DNA of 64,000 bases from a virus. Of the stretch, positions 46,693 through 56,528 are shown piece after piece (positions within the stretch are counted from its first letter, which is position 1; each line of letters begins with the position of its first letter). Position numbers and translations under genes: made by a program. The stretch is taken from the IMG/VR virus record IMGVR_UViG_3300012001_000009, positions 1-64,000 of that record. One strand, written 5' to 3'. The notes under the pieces were generated by a model. It was not told the origin of the DNA, made no database searches, and was given only the letters and a program-made list of their open reading frames with translations.

Positions 46693-47484
46693 TTAAAATC
46701 TCCTTGGCAAACCAGGTATGATCGGACGCCCGATGCACCTGCAACGAATCGCAGTGCCAGGCCATACATAGCAGTTGTCTTCCTCAGACCATTTGCCTTT
46801 TTCAATATCGTATTCCTCATGGTCCCATTTTTGATGCTCAGGACGAGGATCCTTGCCTGCGTGAGAGTGCATCCAGACACCTTTGGTTATGCCCAGTTCT
46901 AACTCCCTGGCGCGCTTAATCGTCGCTGTCGCCTTGTTGTTCTGGTCTAGCGCTATGAATGCAGCGCGACGTTTGGTAACACCAAACGCATGTGTCAAGT
47001 CATCGACAAGCTGCTTCAAGTCGCGCCCTGTTTGTACTGAGCGCATGACCATCCCTTCAACGCTGCCCAAATACTGTTGCGGTATAGACTTTATCAATCC
47101 GACCTGTTCGCCGATCGTCGCTTGGAGTACATCGTTGACCTCTGCGGTCAGTTTGAACGAAACAGCGATTCCCGAGGCCTTTAACATCGATGCTAGGGTC
47201 CCAGAAACCCGCTCAGAGGCGTTTTGTGCAAAATATGCTGCTAGTGCTGGCGCGAGGTTTGCAAATCGCTTGTTCCAGTATCTGCCCAGCCGTTGCATGA
47301 TTTTCCGCAACTCTACCGCGGGGCTCGCGTCCAATGCCATTTCAGGAGGATTTGCGCGATACCCTGCGCTAACCCAATAAACTATCGATCTGTGCATTTC
47401 ATCGATGGTATCCTGTAGCTTTTTGCGATATGCAATTTCCAACCCCGCATTCGGATGCAATGGCGTTAATACAGTTTGTGCCAT
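46693..47484 (-). CDS. Mu gpF-like minor head protein
   Basis: A 263-aa protein with a helical N-terminal half and the head morphogenesis domain at the C-terminus: AALIALDQNNKATATIKRAREL-type block (here AAFIALDQNNKATATIKRA), GITKGVWMHSHAGKDPRPEH, and YVWPGTAIRCRCIGRPIIPG. The WxHSxxxxPRPxH and GxxxxCRC motifs define the SPP1 gp7/Mu gpF family, which acts in portal and genome packaging. It abuts the DUF2213 gene. Confidence 0.9.
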   Translation of the reverse strand: MAQTVLTPLHPNAGLEIAYRKKLQDTIDEMHRSIVYWVSAGYRANPPEMALDASPAVELRKIMQRLGRYWNKRFANLAPALAAYFAQNASERVSGTLASMLKASGIAVSFKLTAEVNDVLQATIGEQVGLIKSIPQQYLGSVEGMVMRSVQTGRDLKQLVDDLTHAFGVTKRRAAFIALDQNNKATATIKRARELELGITKGVWMHSHAGKDPRPEHQKWDHEEYDIEKGKWSEEDNCYVWPGTAIRCRCIGRPIIPGLPRRF

Positions 47485-47766
47485 TTAAATAGCCTTGTAC
47501 TTTTTTGCAAAGCATTGTTTGGCAATCTCCACAAGCCTAGCCATATCTTTGGTATCTTGTTGAACCCTGCTGACAGTTACCAAAATACACCCGCCTTCTT
47601 CGCGACAAGCTTTGGCAGCTACTTCACTTATCGTTACCGTCATAGTAGTACCGGTAATTATTCCGTTTTGAGGTTCGGGAGGTGCATCTGCGTACACTGC
47701 AATAGAGCCTGACAATATCAAAAACAGCGCGGTCAAAATAAACATTGCGGTCCATTTAAATTTCAC
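47485..47766 (-). CDS. exported small protein, 93 aa, inside the head cluster
   Basis: A basic start and hydrophobic stretch (FKWTAMFILTALFLILSGSIAVYA) followed by DAPPEP make a signal peptide with an Ala-x-Ala-like end. The mature part has Cys residues (KACREEGGC) that could pair in the periplasm. It abuts the gpF-like gene and lies 13 bases after the portal gene. An exported product between portal and minor head gene is unusual and suggests envelope function. Confidence 0.65.
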   Translation of the reverse strand: MKFKWTAMFILTALFLILSGSIAVYADAPPEPQNGIITGTTMTVTISEVAAKACREEGGCILVTVSRVQQDTKDMARLVEIAKQCFAKKYKAI

Positions 47767-47778
47767 GATAAGCCCCAG

Positions 47779-49398
47779 TTAGGCAGGTTTAACAGCGGGA
47801 ACAGTTTTAGCAATAGGGCTGGCAGCTACCGGAGCCACTGTAGCTACCACAGCTGGTGCAGCCGCTTTAGCTGGCGCTGGATTCTGCATTGCAGGATCTT
47901 GTACTGAGCCACCTTCACTCCCGGGATCGTCTTCCGGACCGCCGGGCGGGACTTCGCTCCCGGGAGGAGGTGGCAACACTGCGTCCAAATCCAAAGAGGC
48001 ATATGGACTATCTTCCTCTGCTGCAATTCTTTTGCGAGATTCAATAGGCATAATTACACCTGCGTTAATCGCCGCAATGTCGGTATCCATTTCTGTCTTG
48101 CGAACATTGGCAATGCCCAATTCGTCAAGTGTCCAGAGTGGTTCCCATTTAAAACCTATGTCTTTGTCCACTTCCCCGAACAAAGACAACTGGATGAAGT
48201 TGATAATGATCGTAAGTGGTTCGGTGCATGTGGCTTCCTGTTCTGCCTCGATACCATCATAGAAGCAGCGCATTTCACCATCACTCGAAGCATTCAATCC
48301 GCTAGGCGTTATGCCTAACAGCTTAACGAGAGGAATCCCGCTAACCGCCGACATGTGTTCCTGCGACTGCGCCTGCAAATGATCTAGCCCGCTTATAGGA
48401 GCCGCTACGTTAACAAAGTCCTCAGACGCCATATCAAGAGCCAGCACACCCGAATTGCTTTGATACTGCGTGAACAGTTCAATCCGATTAAATAAATCTG
48501 CGCCTGCCCCGCCTTTCAGAACATCCGCCATATTTGTTTTCAACACTGAGGTGGAAAACTTGAATAGCAAATCGGATACACTTTGCCGAGTGCGTAGCCA
48601 GTTATCGATATAAGGCTTTGCCATCTGAGACAGCGACAACCCTCCGAACGAATACGCTGGTTTAAGCAAATCTGGAACCTTACGGCTAACGATTGTCAAG
48701 AGCCTACTGGAATGCAGCAACCTGCCCTGAACGAACCAGTTTTGCGGTGCAAAATAATCCTCGCGCAAAGGGTCTGAGGCGTTATACGCGTTCGGGTATG
48801 TCCACACTGGCTCGATTACTGCAAGCCGCTTTAATCGCTTAACGGGCGTTATTTTGGCGCCAGACAGATCGCCCGTGCCGCTACCGATAGGAGTTTTAAG
48901 TTCCTCGGGGTTCTCACTATCGCCTGTGTCCAGATAAATGTGCGAGCGCCCGAAGAATCCATCTAATTCAAGCGCCTCACGGAAAACGTCCTGTACTTTG
49001 AGGCGTTTCATTTCGGCTTCAATAAATGCGATCTTTTCTGTTACGTCGCTGTCGCCTGTGGCTTGCAGCTTTATCCACTTTCTCGTCATTTCTTTGGCGA
49101 TGGTTTCAGAAATGCGACGATATTCTGGACGCTGGGACAATTCAGCAAGATAGGGATACCCTAGAAACCCAATGCCTTCGTCAAACAATGCGTTACGGCT
49201 TGCCCATTGATAAGGCCCGTCGACCCCGTCGTCCATAGCCATCTTAGCCCCTGCAGGAACTACGCCAGGTGGTGGGACAGCGGGTTTAAACGAATCAACA
49301 ACCATGTCATTCGCCAGCAGCTTGCTTCTAGCTCGGGCCTCATTGCTTATCTTCATTGGCGCCTTTATAGGCTTTGCCCTAAGTCGAAAATTTTGCAT
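47779..49398 (-). CDS. portal protein, DUF1073 family
   Basis: A 539-aa portal. WASRNALFDEGIGFLGYPYLAELSQRPEYRRISETIAKEMTRKW in parts is the family opening; SGIPLVKLLGITPSGLNASSDGEMRCFYDGIEAEQE in parts is the conserved central block, and FGEVDKDIGFKWEPLWTLDEL follows. The last 80 residues are Pro/Ala-rich. It is encoded downstream of the adhesion cassette rather than directly after the terminase. Confidence 0.9.
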   Translation of the reverse strand: MQNFRLRAKPIKAPMKISNEARARSKLLANDMVVDSFKPAVPPPGVVPAGAKMAMDDGVDGPYQWASRNALFDEGIGFLGYPYLAELSQRPEYRRISETIAKEMTRKWIKLQATGDSDVTEKIAFIEAEMKRLKVQDVFREALELDGFFGRSHIYLDTGDSENPEELKTPIGSGTGDLSGAKITPVKRLKRLAVIEPVWTYPNAYNASDPLREDYFAPQNWFVQGRLLHSSRLLTIVSRKVPDLLKPAYSFGGLSLSQMAKPYIDNWLRTRQSVSDLLFKFSTSVLKTNMADVLKGGAGADLFNRIELFTQYQSNSGVLALDMASEDFVNVAAPISGLDHLQAQSQEHMSAVSGIPLVKLLGITPSGLNASSDGEMRCFYDGIEAEQEATCTEPLTIIINFIQLSLFGEVDKDIGFKWEPLWTLDELGIANVRKTEMDTDIAAINAGVIMPIESRKRIAAEEDSPYASLDLDAVLPPPPGSEVPPGGPEDDPGSEGGSVQDPAMQNPAPAKAAAPAVVATVAPVAASPIAKTVPAVKPA

Positions 49399-49676
49399 TA
49401 AAAGAGCCCTTGATATACGATAAATTGAGTCACTTGGGAAACCTGAGCATTACCAGCCGCTTGGAACAGATATTGATGCAACCCTACTTGTGCAGTCAGG
49501 TAGTCAACGTGATAATTTCCCACGCTGTCGTGGACCACATCGGCAGTAACATCCAGAATCGTGTTGTCAGGCTGCTTAATGCGAGCAGTCAAGATAGTGG
49601 TATCAGCAAGGTCACCTGTGACTGTGGTTATCTGCGCTGTTAATCGTAAAAGTGTTCCCGCGGTGTACTGGTTCAT
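49398..49676 (-). CDS. small beta-rich virion protein, 92 aa
   Basis: Regular beta strands (TLLRLTAQITTVTGDLADTT, ILTARIKQPDNTILDV, GNYHVDYLTAQVGLHQYLF) make an Ig-like fold, common in phage surface proteins. It overlaps the portal start by one base and the giant repeat protein by four bases. It could be a cap or adaptor of the adhesins; this is inferred. Confidence 0.6.
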   Translation of the reverse strand: MNQYTAGTLLRLTAQITTVTGDLADTTILTARIKQPDNTILDVTADVVHDSVGNYHVDYLTAQVGLHQYLFQAAGNAQVSQVTQFIVYQGLF

Positions 49677-52654
49677 GCTGCATCCTGTATCGTGATTTTG
49701 TATAAGGCAAAGTCACCAATTATTATAAAAGCAGGTGCTGAAGCTTCAATGTACGGAGTAAATGGACCGCTACCTGCAAAGCCTGTAGCAAAAACCCCGC
49801 TCAATGGAGATGGAACAACTAACGCCGCAGATTCTAACGAACTTACGAAAGAGTTACCTGCTACGCCGCCTAGTTGCGAGTTAGTGGTTATCTCTAAGTG
49901 TTCTGACAGATCGCCTACAAACCCGTCGCCTTCAACTCCGATTGACACCACACTGTTTAATAAACCAATGTCGCTTGTTAAGCATTCGGCAAATACGCCC
50001 GCAATCGTCAATGGCGTTTCTTTATATACGCTTAAAGGTTGCGCGTAACCTGCGCCGCTTATCCCAGACAGCAAATACGGATTATAGATACCTAGTGCGC
50101 CGATCGCAAAAGTAGCGAACACCCCGTCCATTGAGGGAGAGGCATCTACTTTTGCACCGATATCTCCACTGACGCCTGCGCACCCAACACCTAAAACAAA
50201 ACCAGAAGTGGCATTTTTAAGATCGCCAACCAGTCCGATGCCATTAACACCCAGAGGATGATATTCTGCCCCGATTAGAGCAGCCAGGGAACCAACGCTA
50301 CTTAGCGCAGAGGACCCTACTATACCAAACGCCTCTGACAGACTTTCGGATAAAACTCCTGTGCCGCTTGTTGCAAATACACCTAACACAGAGGTTGTGG
50401 AAGCGGAGCCTACTGCGATTGTAGCGCTCGCAATGCCTGATGCAGATACTCCGAAAATGTTCTTGGCGCTAGGCACAAACCCTACGGCACCTATTGCGCT
50501 AACACCTGATGTATTAGCGCCAACAGCGTGAGATATATTACCTGTTACCGCATTTCCTGAAACACCACTAACGAATGACGTCCTGGCGGCTGAAATAGTT
50601 CCCGCGCTGCCGATCCCTGCAACACCTGATATAACAAAGCTAGTCAATACGGCAGTAGAAATATTGCCCGGGAGTGCTGAAGCAGTAACGCTAAATATTA
50701 CCCCGCCTACAGAAACTCCATCCAATGCACCTGCTGACGAAATACCAGAAGCGCCACTAAGCGAACTTGTGGAAAGACTGTCTGACAATTCGCCAACTGA
50801 TATTGACGCACCTACTCCGCTAATCAACGTGGACGAGGTTTCAGAAAAAGTAAATACACCAACTTGCCCAGAACCCGTAACGCCGTCCAGTTGTTCCAGG
50901 TTCATAAAAGAGCCAGCATCTCCGGCGCCAGTAACACCTGCCACAGAACCCGCTGCAACGCTTAGACCTGGCGCACCTACGCTGCTAACGCCTGCGACAC
51001 CCGTTATGGATGGTGTAGCATTTATACTGGACCCAGTGTTAGGAGCAAACGCGATCAGCTGCGAGGACCACGTATCTCCGCTAGATCCGCCTGACGTTGT
51101 GGTTACAAAGTTACCTGTAACTACCTTGTCATACAGTGATGCAGTGTTGCCTATCGTTTGAATATTCGATGACGGGCCTACACCGTTACGCTGGGTCCAA
51201 AAAGTATTCGGATTCCATGCTGTTGCAGCAGAGTGATTAACCGCTGCGTACACCAGCAACGTATTATTTAAACTTGTCGTTGCGCTGTTTGCGGTAATCG
51301 TTGTTCCACTACCGCTGTTTGTGCTAACCACATGCACTGGAGAATTTGGATCAACGTCTTTTAGATCCCAGATAAATCCGTTGATATCTGCGGATACGTC
51401 TGTAGTCCAGGTGTAGCTCGCGGGCTCACCTGCTGCCATCTTCCTATACGTGTTCTGTTTGGTCGTTGTCCCTGAGGCGCTAATCAACTGCCATCCCGAC
51501 GGTGGCGTAAGAGTTGCAGTGCCTGTGTACCCTATGTTAGCGAACAATAGATCGCCATCCGCATGGGCTGGCACATTGATAACTAAGGACGTTACCCCAT
51601 TAGCAAAATTATGCGCCTCTGCTGAAAACGTGCCCGATAGAGGATCTACTAAAGCTTGCCGAGGTGTTCCACCGCCACCGACATTGTTTTGGGCATTATT
51701 ATTTACAACCTGTAGCGCCGCCATCAACTTGCCGAAATCGTTCGACCAGGCTGTTCCACTACTCGCTACGCCGCCCCATTGTATGGGACCGTATCCCCAG
51801 TCATTGGTAAATTGAGTTTCCCATGACTCGTTTGTTACGGCATTGTTTTCTGCGCAAATCTGATAAACATTTTGGTTGGCATTAAAACTGTCAACTACAT
51901 ACGCACCATAGTTCTGCAACGTCCAAGCTAACAGCTTTGCAGGCGCAGTGCTAAGACCTAACTGGTTTGCGGCTAAATTTACAGAAGGTGGTATGGCTAA
52001 TAGGGCGCCTATTTTTAGTGCAGAGTTCGTTCCGTTGTAACTATACGAATCTTTCTTAGTAGCAGGCCAACGATATCCACCTGATCCATTCGCTCCGTTG
52101 TATAGGACCGATTCGTCCAGATTAAGCTTTAGCGCATGAGTAGGCCCTATCGTTTGGCCTGGGCGCAACTCACCAAGCCTTAGGGAACCACCTATCGCAG
52201 AAAGATCCGACCCACCGTGACTGCCGGCTTCCCCAGTGCTGTACAGATCAACATCTGGAAATGCCTCAAAGCATGTAGCGATACCGCTAGAGGTGCAACG
52301 AGAAAACGCTACCGCTTGTTTCAACGTGCGGTAGTCTGACATTAACGCTGCGCTGCACTCGTTTTTATTGTCACTAGGTACAACAAAGTTATTCGGAATC
52401 GGGATTGTCTGTTGAACCCCGCCGCTTGTTGCGCATCGATCTCCGCCCCAGCCGCCGCTGCTAAGATAGACTGGCGTCAATGGCGATGTTGGCGAAAGAA
52501 TGATGGGTTCTCTATCGACACTAGGACACCCTGCTCCGCTGCTAGGAGTCGCAGGAAGATTAGCCGCCACATACGCTGCGCCCGAACCGATCGGCGTATT
52601 CCAAAGACTATTAACAGAAAACGGAGTGACATAGGGGTTTCTGAAATTAGCCAT
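49673..52654 (-). CDS. giant adhesin-like repeat protein, 993 aa
   Basis: Residues 1-330 form a globular domain (FSVNSLWNTPIGSGAAY, GAGCPSVDREPI, GGVQQTIPIPNNFVVPSD, SHGGSDLSAIGGSLRLGEL), as in proteins binding or cutting polysaccharide. Residues 340-550 resemble a lectin or concanavalin-type domain (SLVINVPAHADGDLLFANIG, WDLKDVDPN, SGDTWSSQLIAFAP). Residues 555-975 are degenerate repeats of about 20-30 aa with a Gly-Val-x-Gly-x-Gly-x-Val-Gly core. The end (FIIIGDFALYKITIQDAA) resembles the end of the next protein. It is likely a receptor-binding fibre. Confidence 0.7.
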   Translation of the reverse strand: MANFRNPYVTPFSVNSLWNTPIGSGAAYVAANLPATPSSGAGCPSVDREPIILSPTSPLTPVYLSSGGWGGDRCATSGGVQQTIPIPNNFVVPSDNKNECSAALMSDYRTLKQAVAFSRCTSSGIATCFEAFPDVDLYSTGEAGSHGGSDLSAIGGSLRLGELRPGQTIGPTHALKLNLDESVLYNGANGSGGYRWPATKKDSYSYNGTNSALKIGALLAIPPSVNLAANQLGLSTAPAKLLAWTLQNYGAYVVDSFNANQNVYQICAENNAVTNESWETQFTNDWGYGPIQWGGVASSGTAWSNDFGKLMAALQVVNNNAQNNVGGGGTPRQALVDPLSGTFSAEAHNFANGVTSLVINVPAHADGDLLFANIGYTGTATLTPPSGWQLISASGTTTKQNTYRKMAAGEPASYTWTTDVSADINGFIWDLKDVDPNSPVHVVSTNSGSGTTITANSATTSLNNTLLVYAAVNHSAATAWNPNTFWTQRNGVGPSSNIQTIGNTASLYDKVVTGNFVTTTSGGSSGDTWSSQLIAFAPNTGSSINATPSITGVAGVSSVGAPGLSVAAGSVAGVTGAGDAGSFMNLEQLDGVTGSGQVGVFTFSETSSTLISGVGASISVGELSDSLSTSSLSGASGISSAGALDGVSVGGVIFSVTASALPGNISTAVLTSFVISGVAGIGSAGTISAARTSFVSGVSGNAVTGNISHAVGANTSGVSAIGAVGFVPSAKNIFGVSASGIASATIAVGSASTTSVLGVFATSGTGVLSESLSEAFGIVGSSALSSVGSLAALIGAEYHPLGVNGIGLVGDLKNATSGFVLGVGCAGVSGDIGAKVDASPSMDGVFATFAIGALGIYNPYLLSGISGAGYAQPLSVYKETPLTIAGVFAECLTSDIGLLNSVVSIGVEGDGFVGDLSEHLEITTNSQLGGVAGNSFVSSLESAALVVPSPLSGVFATGFAGSGPFTPYIEASAPAFIIIGDFALYKITIQDAA

Positions 52655-55017
52655 TACGCCGCCTTCCAGAGCCAGTCTGGAACAATCTCACCAACCTTGA
52701 TCGCATATAGTGCAAAGTCATCCAGTTCAATAGAGGCAGGGATTTTCAAAATCGGCAGCCCTGCGATACTCTCAACAATGCCATACATTGGGTCTGCATA
52801 TAAAAATGGGTTTATATAAACACCCACCGACCCAACAAACGAATTACCTGCCACACCGCTGATGCCAAGATTTATAACTGAAATATTGCCGGCGTTACCA
52901 TTTGCGAACACGCCTGCAAAGGGTAGTTTTAAAGAATACGCGAATGCGCCAACAGATCCAGTGGCCTCGATACCGTCAACGTATAAGGTAGTGCCTCGTA
53001 CAGCTTGCGATACACTGCCTGTAGCAAATACTCCCAACGTGGCGTTATCGATAGGAGTTGATACCGTTTCAACGTCACCTGTGGCAGTTACGCCTAAACT
53101 ATCGATCAAAAGTATGCCAGCAACTACGCCTGGAACTATGCTACTGAAAACACCTAAGATAGAGGGCTGGTTGTCCTCGCCTAACCCTAAGTCGCCTGCA
53201 ACCCCTACACCTTCAACCCCATTAGCACTCGCATTGCTGCTGAATACCGAAACAACTGCTCCCGCAACGCCTGTGCCTTCAATCCCTGCCATAGGGTTGA
53301 TCGTTTGAGCGAAACCTACTTGACCAACAACACCTGTGCCAGATACGCTGCCGAGTTTCGCTATAACATCGGCGATAATCGATTGGACAGCGCTAGTTCC
53401 TTCGACACCCGCGAGACCAGACGCAAACGACCCGATCAAGGTGGCTACAGAGCCCGTAGCGGCTACGCCTGACGCAGTACGATCAACACTACCCGCAATC
53501 GATCCGACAGCGCTAGACGCGGCTACGCCTGCGATAGACACAGGCAAAACAAATTCATCGATATGCGGAGTTATTACCCCTGCGATACCGATAGACGTAA
53601 CGCCAATAGCAGTTATGGCGGCAGTATAAATTGCTCCGATAGAACTTGTGGCCTCAACACCGCCAACTGCGCTAATTACATCGAGGACTATATCGGAAAT
53701 GCCTGTAGTCCCTTCAACACCATCTATTGATGGAGAGGAACCTATAATGTCTTGTACAAAACCTGTAGCGCTCACTCCGTCTGGCACTACTTGCAATTCC
53801 GTTCCGCTTACTACAATGTCGCCAGGTAAACAACTGCCTTCAACACCGTCAGGTAAGCTGGAAGTATCTGTAACTAGATCGCCAGGAAATCCTATTCCAG
53901 ACGAATCAGATAACGATAACGCGATAGCGGCATAGATATCACCACACTGCCCTGCTGCCTCGATACCCGCTGCGTCGTTGCCCGATTCTGCGGAAACGCT
54001 TTCTACTGCGGCGGTGCTCTCAACTCCGTCTAAAAAATAACCTGCGACGATTAAACCAACTGCACCAGTTCCTTCAGTGCCTCCTATTTGAGGCGATGCT
54101 ACAATAATACCTACAGAACCTGTAGCTAAAACGCTAGGCAAACTAACGTCAACTTCAGTTAAGGCAGATATATCTCCTACTGAACTTGTAGCCTCAACGC
54201 CATTTTGCAGGTCTCCGCCAGCGTTACTAAAAACCTCGCCTGCTAATCCGGCAACCTCAACACCGAACTGGACAAAAGTAATGCTGCTGGTTTCTGCGTA
54301 AGCTTCAACACCGAGCAATGCATTATCGATTGCGTAATCGAACGAACCGACTTGCCCTGTTCCATAAATGCCAGGAGCAATAGAAATTTGTGTTTCCAAC
54401 AAGGACGATTCGTTCAAATAACTGCCTAGAACAAATATGTCCTTCGTGCTGTCATCATTTACATAAACAAAGCTGCTACCAGTCCATATTGAATATTGAC
54501 GACCAGCGCCTACATTGGTTACGACGGCGATAGACGAATCCCAAACTAAACCTGACGCAGATACGCCTACGAGGCTAACGCTGCTTGAAAACGATGTGGT
54601 CAATAGACCTACATCACTTGCGGCAGATACTCCTAGCGCGCCTACGTCAAGTTCAGAAACGATATCTGCCGCGTTACCTGCTGCCTCAACACCAACAAGC
54701 GATAGATTGGAATCTATTTGATATCCGATATCGCCGATACTGCTTGTGGCTTCGATACCTGACAAGGCAGAATCAACCTCTGCGCCTGCTGTCCCAACTG
54801 AGCAAGTTCCCGCAACGCCCGATAGCGCCACGCTAGAACTCGCCTGGTCTGTTATTGCTCCAACTGACCCTGTGCCTTCAACACCCGTGATAGATACGCT
54901 GGTTAATGCTGGCGAACTTGCATCAAGATAAATACCAGCAAGACTAAATTCCGCAACGCGGCTGTCATTAGCGAATAATGTCCCGCTTGACCCAGCTACG
55001 AAATATTGGCGAGACAT
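52654..55017 (-). CDS. giant repeat protein, 787 aa
   Basis: Almost the whole chain consists of degenerate repeats, GVEGTGSVG, GIEATSSIGD, GVAATGSV and related, each about 20-30 residues. That spacing suits a beta-solenoid or a triple beta fibre. The N-terminus (QYFVAGSSGTLFAND) and a similar block near residue 175 (QYSIWTGSSFVYVNDDSTKD) are a second repeat type, perhaps caps. The C-terminus (ELDDFALYAIKVGE) matches the neighbour at 49673, so the two genes likely derive from one ancestor. Overlap TAATG. Confidence 0.7.
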   Translation of the reverse strand: MSRQYFVAGSSGTLFANDSRVAEFSLAGIYLDASSPALTSVSITGVEGTGSVGAITDQASSSVALSGVAGTCSVGTAGAEVDSALSGIEATSSIGDIGYQIDSNLSLVGVEAAGNAADIVSELDVGALGVSAASDVGLLTTSFSSSVSLVGVSASGLVWDSSIAVVTNVGAGRQYSIWTGSSFVYVNDDSTKDIFVLGSYLNESSLLETQISIAPGIYGTGQVGSFDYAIDNALLGVEAYAETSSITFVQFGVEVAGLAGEVFSNAGGDLQNGVEATSSVGDISALTEVDVSLPSVLATGSVGIIVASPQIGGTEGTGAVGLIVAGYFLDGVESTAAVESVSAESGNDAAGIEAAGQCGDIYAAIALSLSDSSGIGFPGDLVTDTSSLPDGVEGSCLPGDIVVSGTELQVVPDGVSATGFVQDIIGSSPSIDGVEGTTGISDIVLDVISAVGGVEATSSIGAIYTAAITAIGVTSIGIAGVITPHIDEFVLPVSIAGVAASSAVGSIAGSVDRTASGVAATGSVATLIGSFASGLAGVEGTSAVQSIIADVIAKLGSVSGTGVVGQVGFAQTINPMAGIEGTGVAGAVVSVFSSNASANGVEGVGVAGDLGLGEDNQPSILGVFSSIVPGVVAGILLIDSLGVTATGDVETVSTPIDNATLGVFATGSVSQAVRGTTLYVDGIEATGSVGAFAYSLKLPFAGVFANGNAGNISVINLGISGVAGNSFVGSVGVYINPFLYADPMYGIVESIAGLPILKIPASIELDDFALYAIKVGEIVPDWLWKAA

Positions 55018-55020
55018 AGA

Positions 55021-56523
55021 TTAACTCAAGGTAATCAACGGGTCCACATAGAACGTCGAGGAAGCCTTAGCCGCCTTGACGTAAGCATAAACAACACCTA
55101 CCTGCCCAGGTTGTGGTGATGATGCTGTGGCAGTCAAGGTAAACCGGCAACCTGCTCTAAACACTGCGCCACTATCTGTAACGCTGCCGCCGTCGATTGC
55201 AGTAGCGTATACGCCTGGTTCAGAACCTGCTGAAGTGCCCGCCGTGGTGCAAAAGAACACGCGGCCAGGATTACTAGCCACCTTCACCATGTCGCCCAAG
55301 CTGTAGGCACTAATGTTCGCACGGGCTGTTATCTTGCTGTCCCACGCTGCGGTGCTGGCTGTCAACGCTGCATTAGCAGTAAGGATGGTAGCGATAGTCC
55401 CTGAGGCGAACGAACCTAGAGGCGTGCTGGAGCTCCCTAGATATTCAAAGTCCACCCAGATATCATCGTTATTTGGCACTGCTGCCGCATTCCAGATACC
55501 TTGTATGGTGCAAACACGATTGGTCGATATTGTGTCATTCCAAACAGCAATAGGCATAGCTCCGAATGGACTAGCCCATTTTGAATTCGCAGTGGTTGTT
55601 ATAGCCCACGATATTGGTGTGGTGTTGTCAGAGGCTCCGCCCGTATTCACCAGCGAAATGTTCACCTTCTGATTACCGCAATAATTGTACCTCTCGTTAC
55701 GGTAATTCGTAGCGCCCGAGTCGCAACGGGACAAGGTGATATCACCTCTTGGCAGGCTTACGAAACTATAGGTGATCGAAGCACTGGCGTTCAACTTGCA
55801 ATCTTTAAGTATTATTTTGGAAGTGTTCTGCGCACCATTCAATAACTGAGAGGGGGCAGCGGATAAATCAACTCCTTCGATGTTAATTAAATGTCCGCCG
55901 TTAGAAATAAGCAAAGAGGACGGCGCACTACCTAGTAAAGCTGAAGCAGTATTGTTCCAATAAAAATCGCCACCTGCCACGTATATCGCGTCACCGGTGG
56001 ACGCAAAGGACATAGTGGTGTTATTTAAATCGACCCTGCCTGATTTTCCGTCTTGAGGACCTATATTAACACTGCCTCCTGTAGTGCCGCCTTTTTGAAC
56101 CGAGCAGCTATCGAGACGCCATCCGCATCCGTTTGTACTTCCGACGGATCCTACTGAACAACTATTATTGACTGCGCCAGACCCACCTTTGAACGTAATG
56201 CCGTACACATAGGCATAGCCGCCCGCTAGAACGCAATCGAACGCGCCAGTGGTCGTAACGGTAGCAGTCGTTCTCATGTCCGCTGCAACAGGCGGAACAG
56301 ACCCTGTATGCAACGCACAAATAATATTGCACGGATTAGCAGCCGTGCCTGGGCTAGTGTGTGTTGTTGTTGCAGCCGCGGTTTCAGCATGGTCCTCAGA
56401 GACCCATAGCGAGTCACCAGCAGCGCTGGCAGTAAGGGCTGCACTCAACCTGGTATAAGCGTTGGTCCAATCTGCCCCTGTGCCAGCGCCACTAGCGCCT
56501 GACCTAACATAAACGTTAGCCAT
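55021..56523 (-). CDS. right-handed beta-helix protein, tailspike candidate
   Basis: A 500-aa protein with a start typical of pectate-lyase-like phage proteins: MANVYVRSGASGAGTGADWTN is the 'array of parallel strands' opening in part, then SLWVSEDHAETAA, and turns with GGSGAVNNSCSVGSV, GCGWRLDSCSVQKGG, VDLNNTTMSFASTGDAIYV, LKDCKLNASASI. The C-terminal 120 residues form another domain (GDMVKVASNPGRVFFCTTAG). These proteins bind or cut host surface polysaccharide. No catalytic pair can be fixed from the sequence. Confidence 0.75.
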   Translation of the reverse strand: MANVYVRSGASGAGTGADWTNAYTRLSAALTASAAGDSLWVSEDHAETAAATTTHTSPGTAANPCNIICALHTGSVPPVAADMRTTATVTTTGAFDCVLAGGYAYVYGITFKGGSGAVNNSCSVGSVGSTNGCGWRLDSCSVQKGGTTGGSVNIGPQDGKSGRVDLNNTTMSFASTGDAIYVAGGDFYWNNTASALLGSAPSSLLISNGGHLINIEGVDLSAAPSQLLNGAQNTSKIILKDCKLNASASITYSFVSLPRGDITLSRCDSGATNYRNERYNYCGNQKVNISLVNTGGASDNTTPISWAITTTANSKWASPFGAMPIAVWNDTISTNRVCTIQGIWNAAAVPNNDDIWVDFEYLGSSSTPLGSFASGTIATILTANAALTASTAAWDSKITARANISAYSLGDMVKVASNPGRVFFCTTAGTSAGSEPGVYATAIDGGSVTDSGAVFRAGCRFTLTATASSPQPGQVGVVYAYVKAAKASSTFYVDPLITLS

Positions 56524-56528
56524 TTAGA

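Noticed and set aside
47779-55017. Many open frames on the + strand opposite the adhesion and portal genes
   Set aside because: They mirror the Ala/Gly/Val/Ser-rich codons of the - strand genes, have no ribosome binding sites, and break the consistent direction of the late block.
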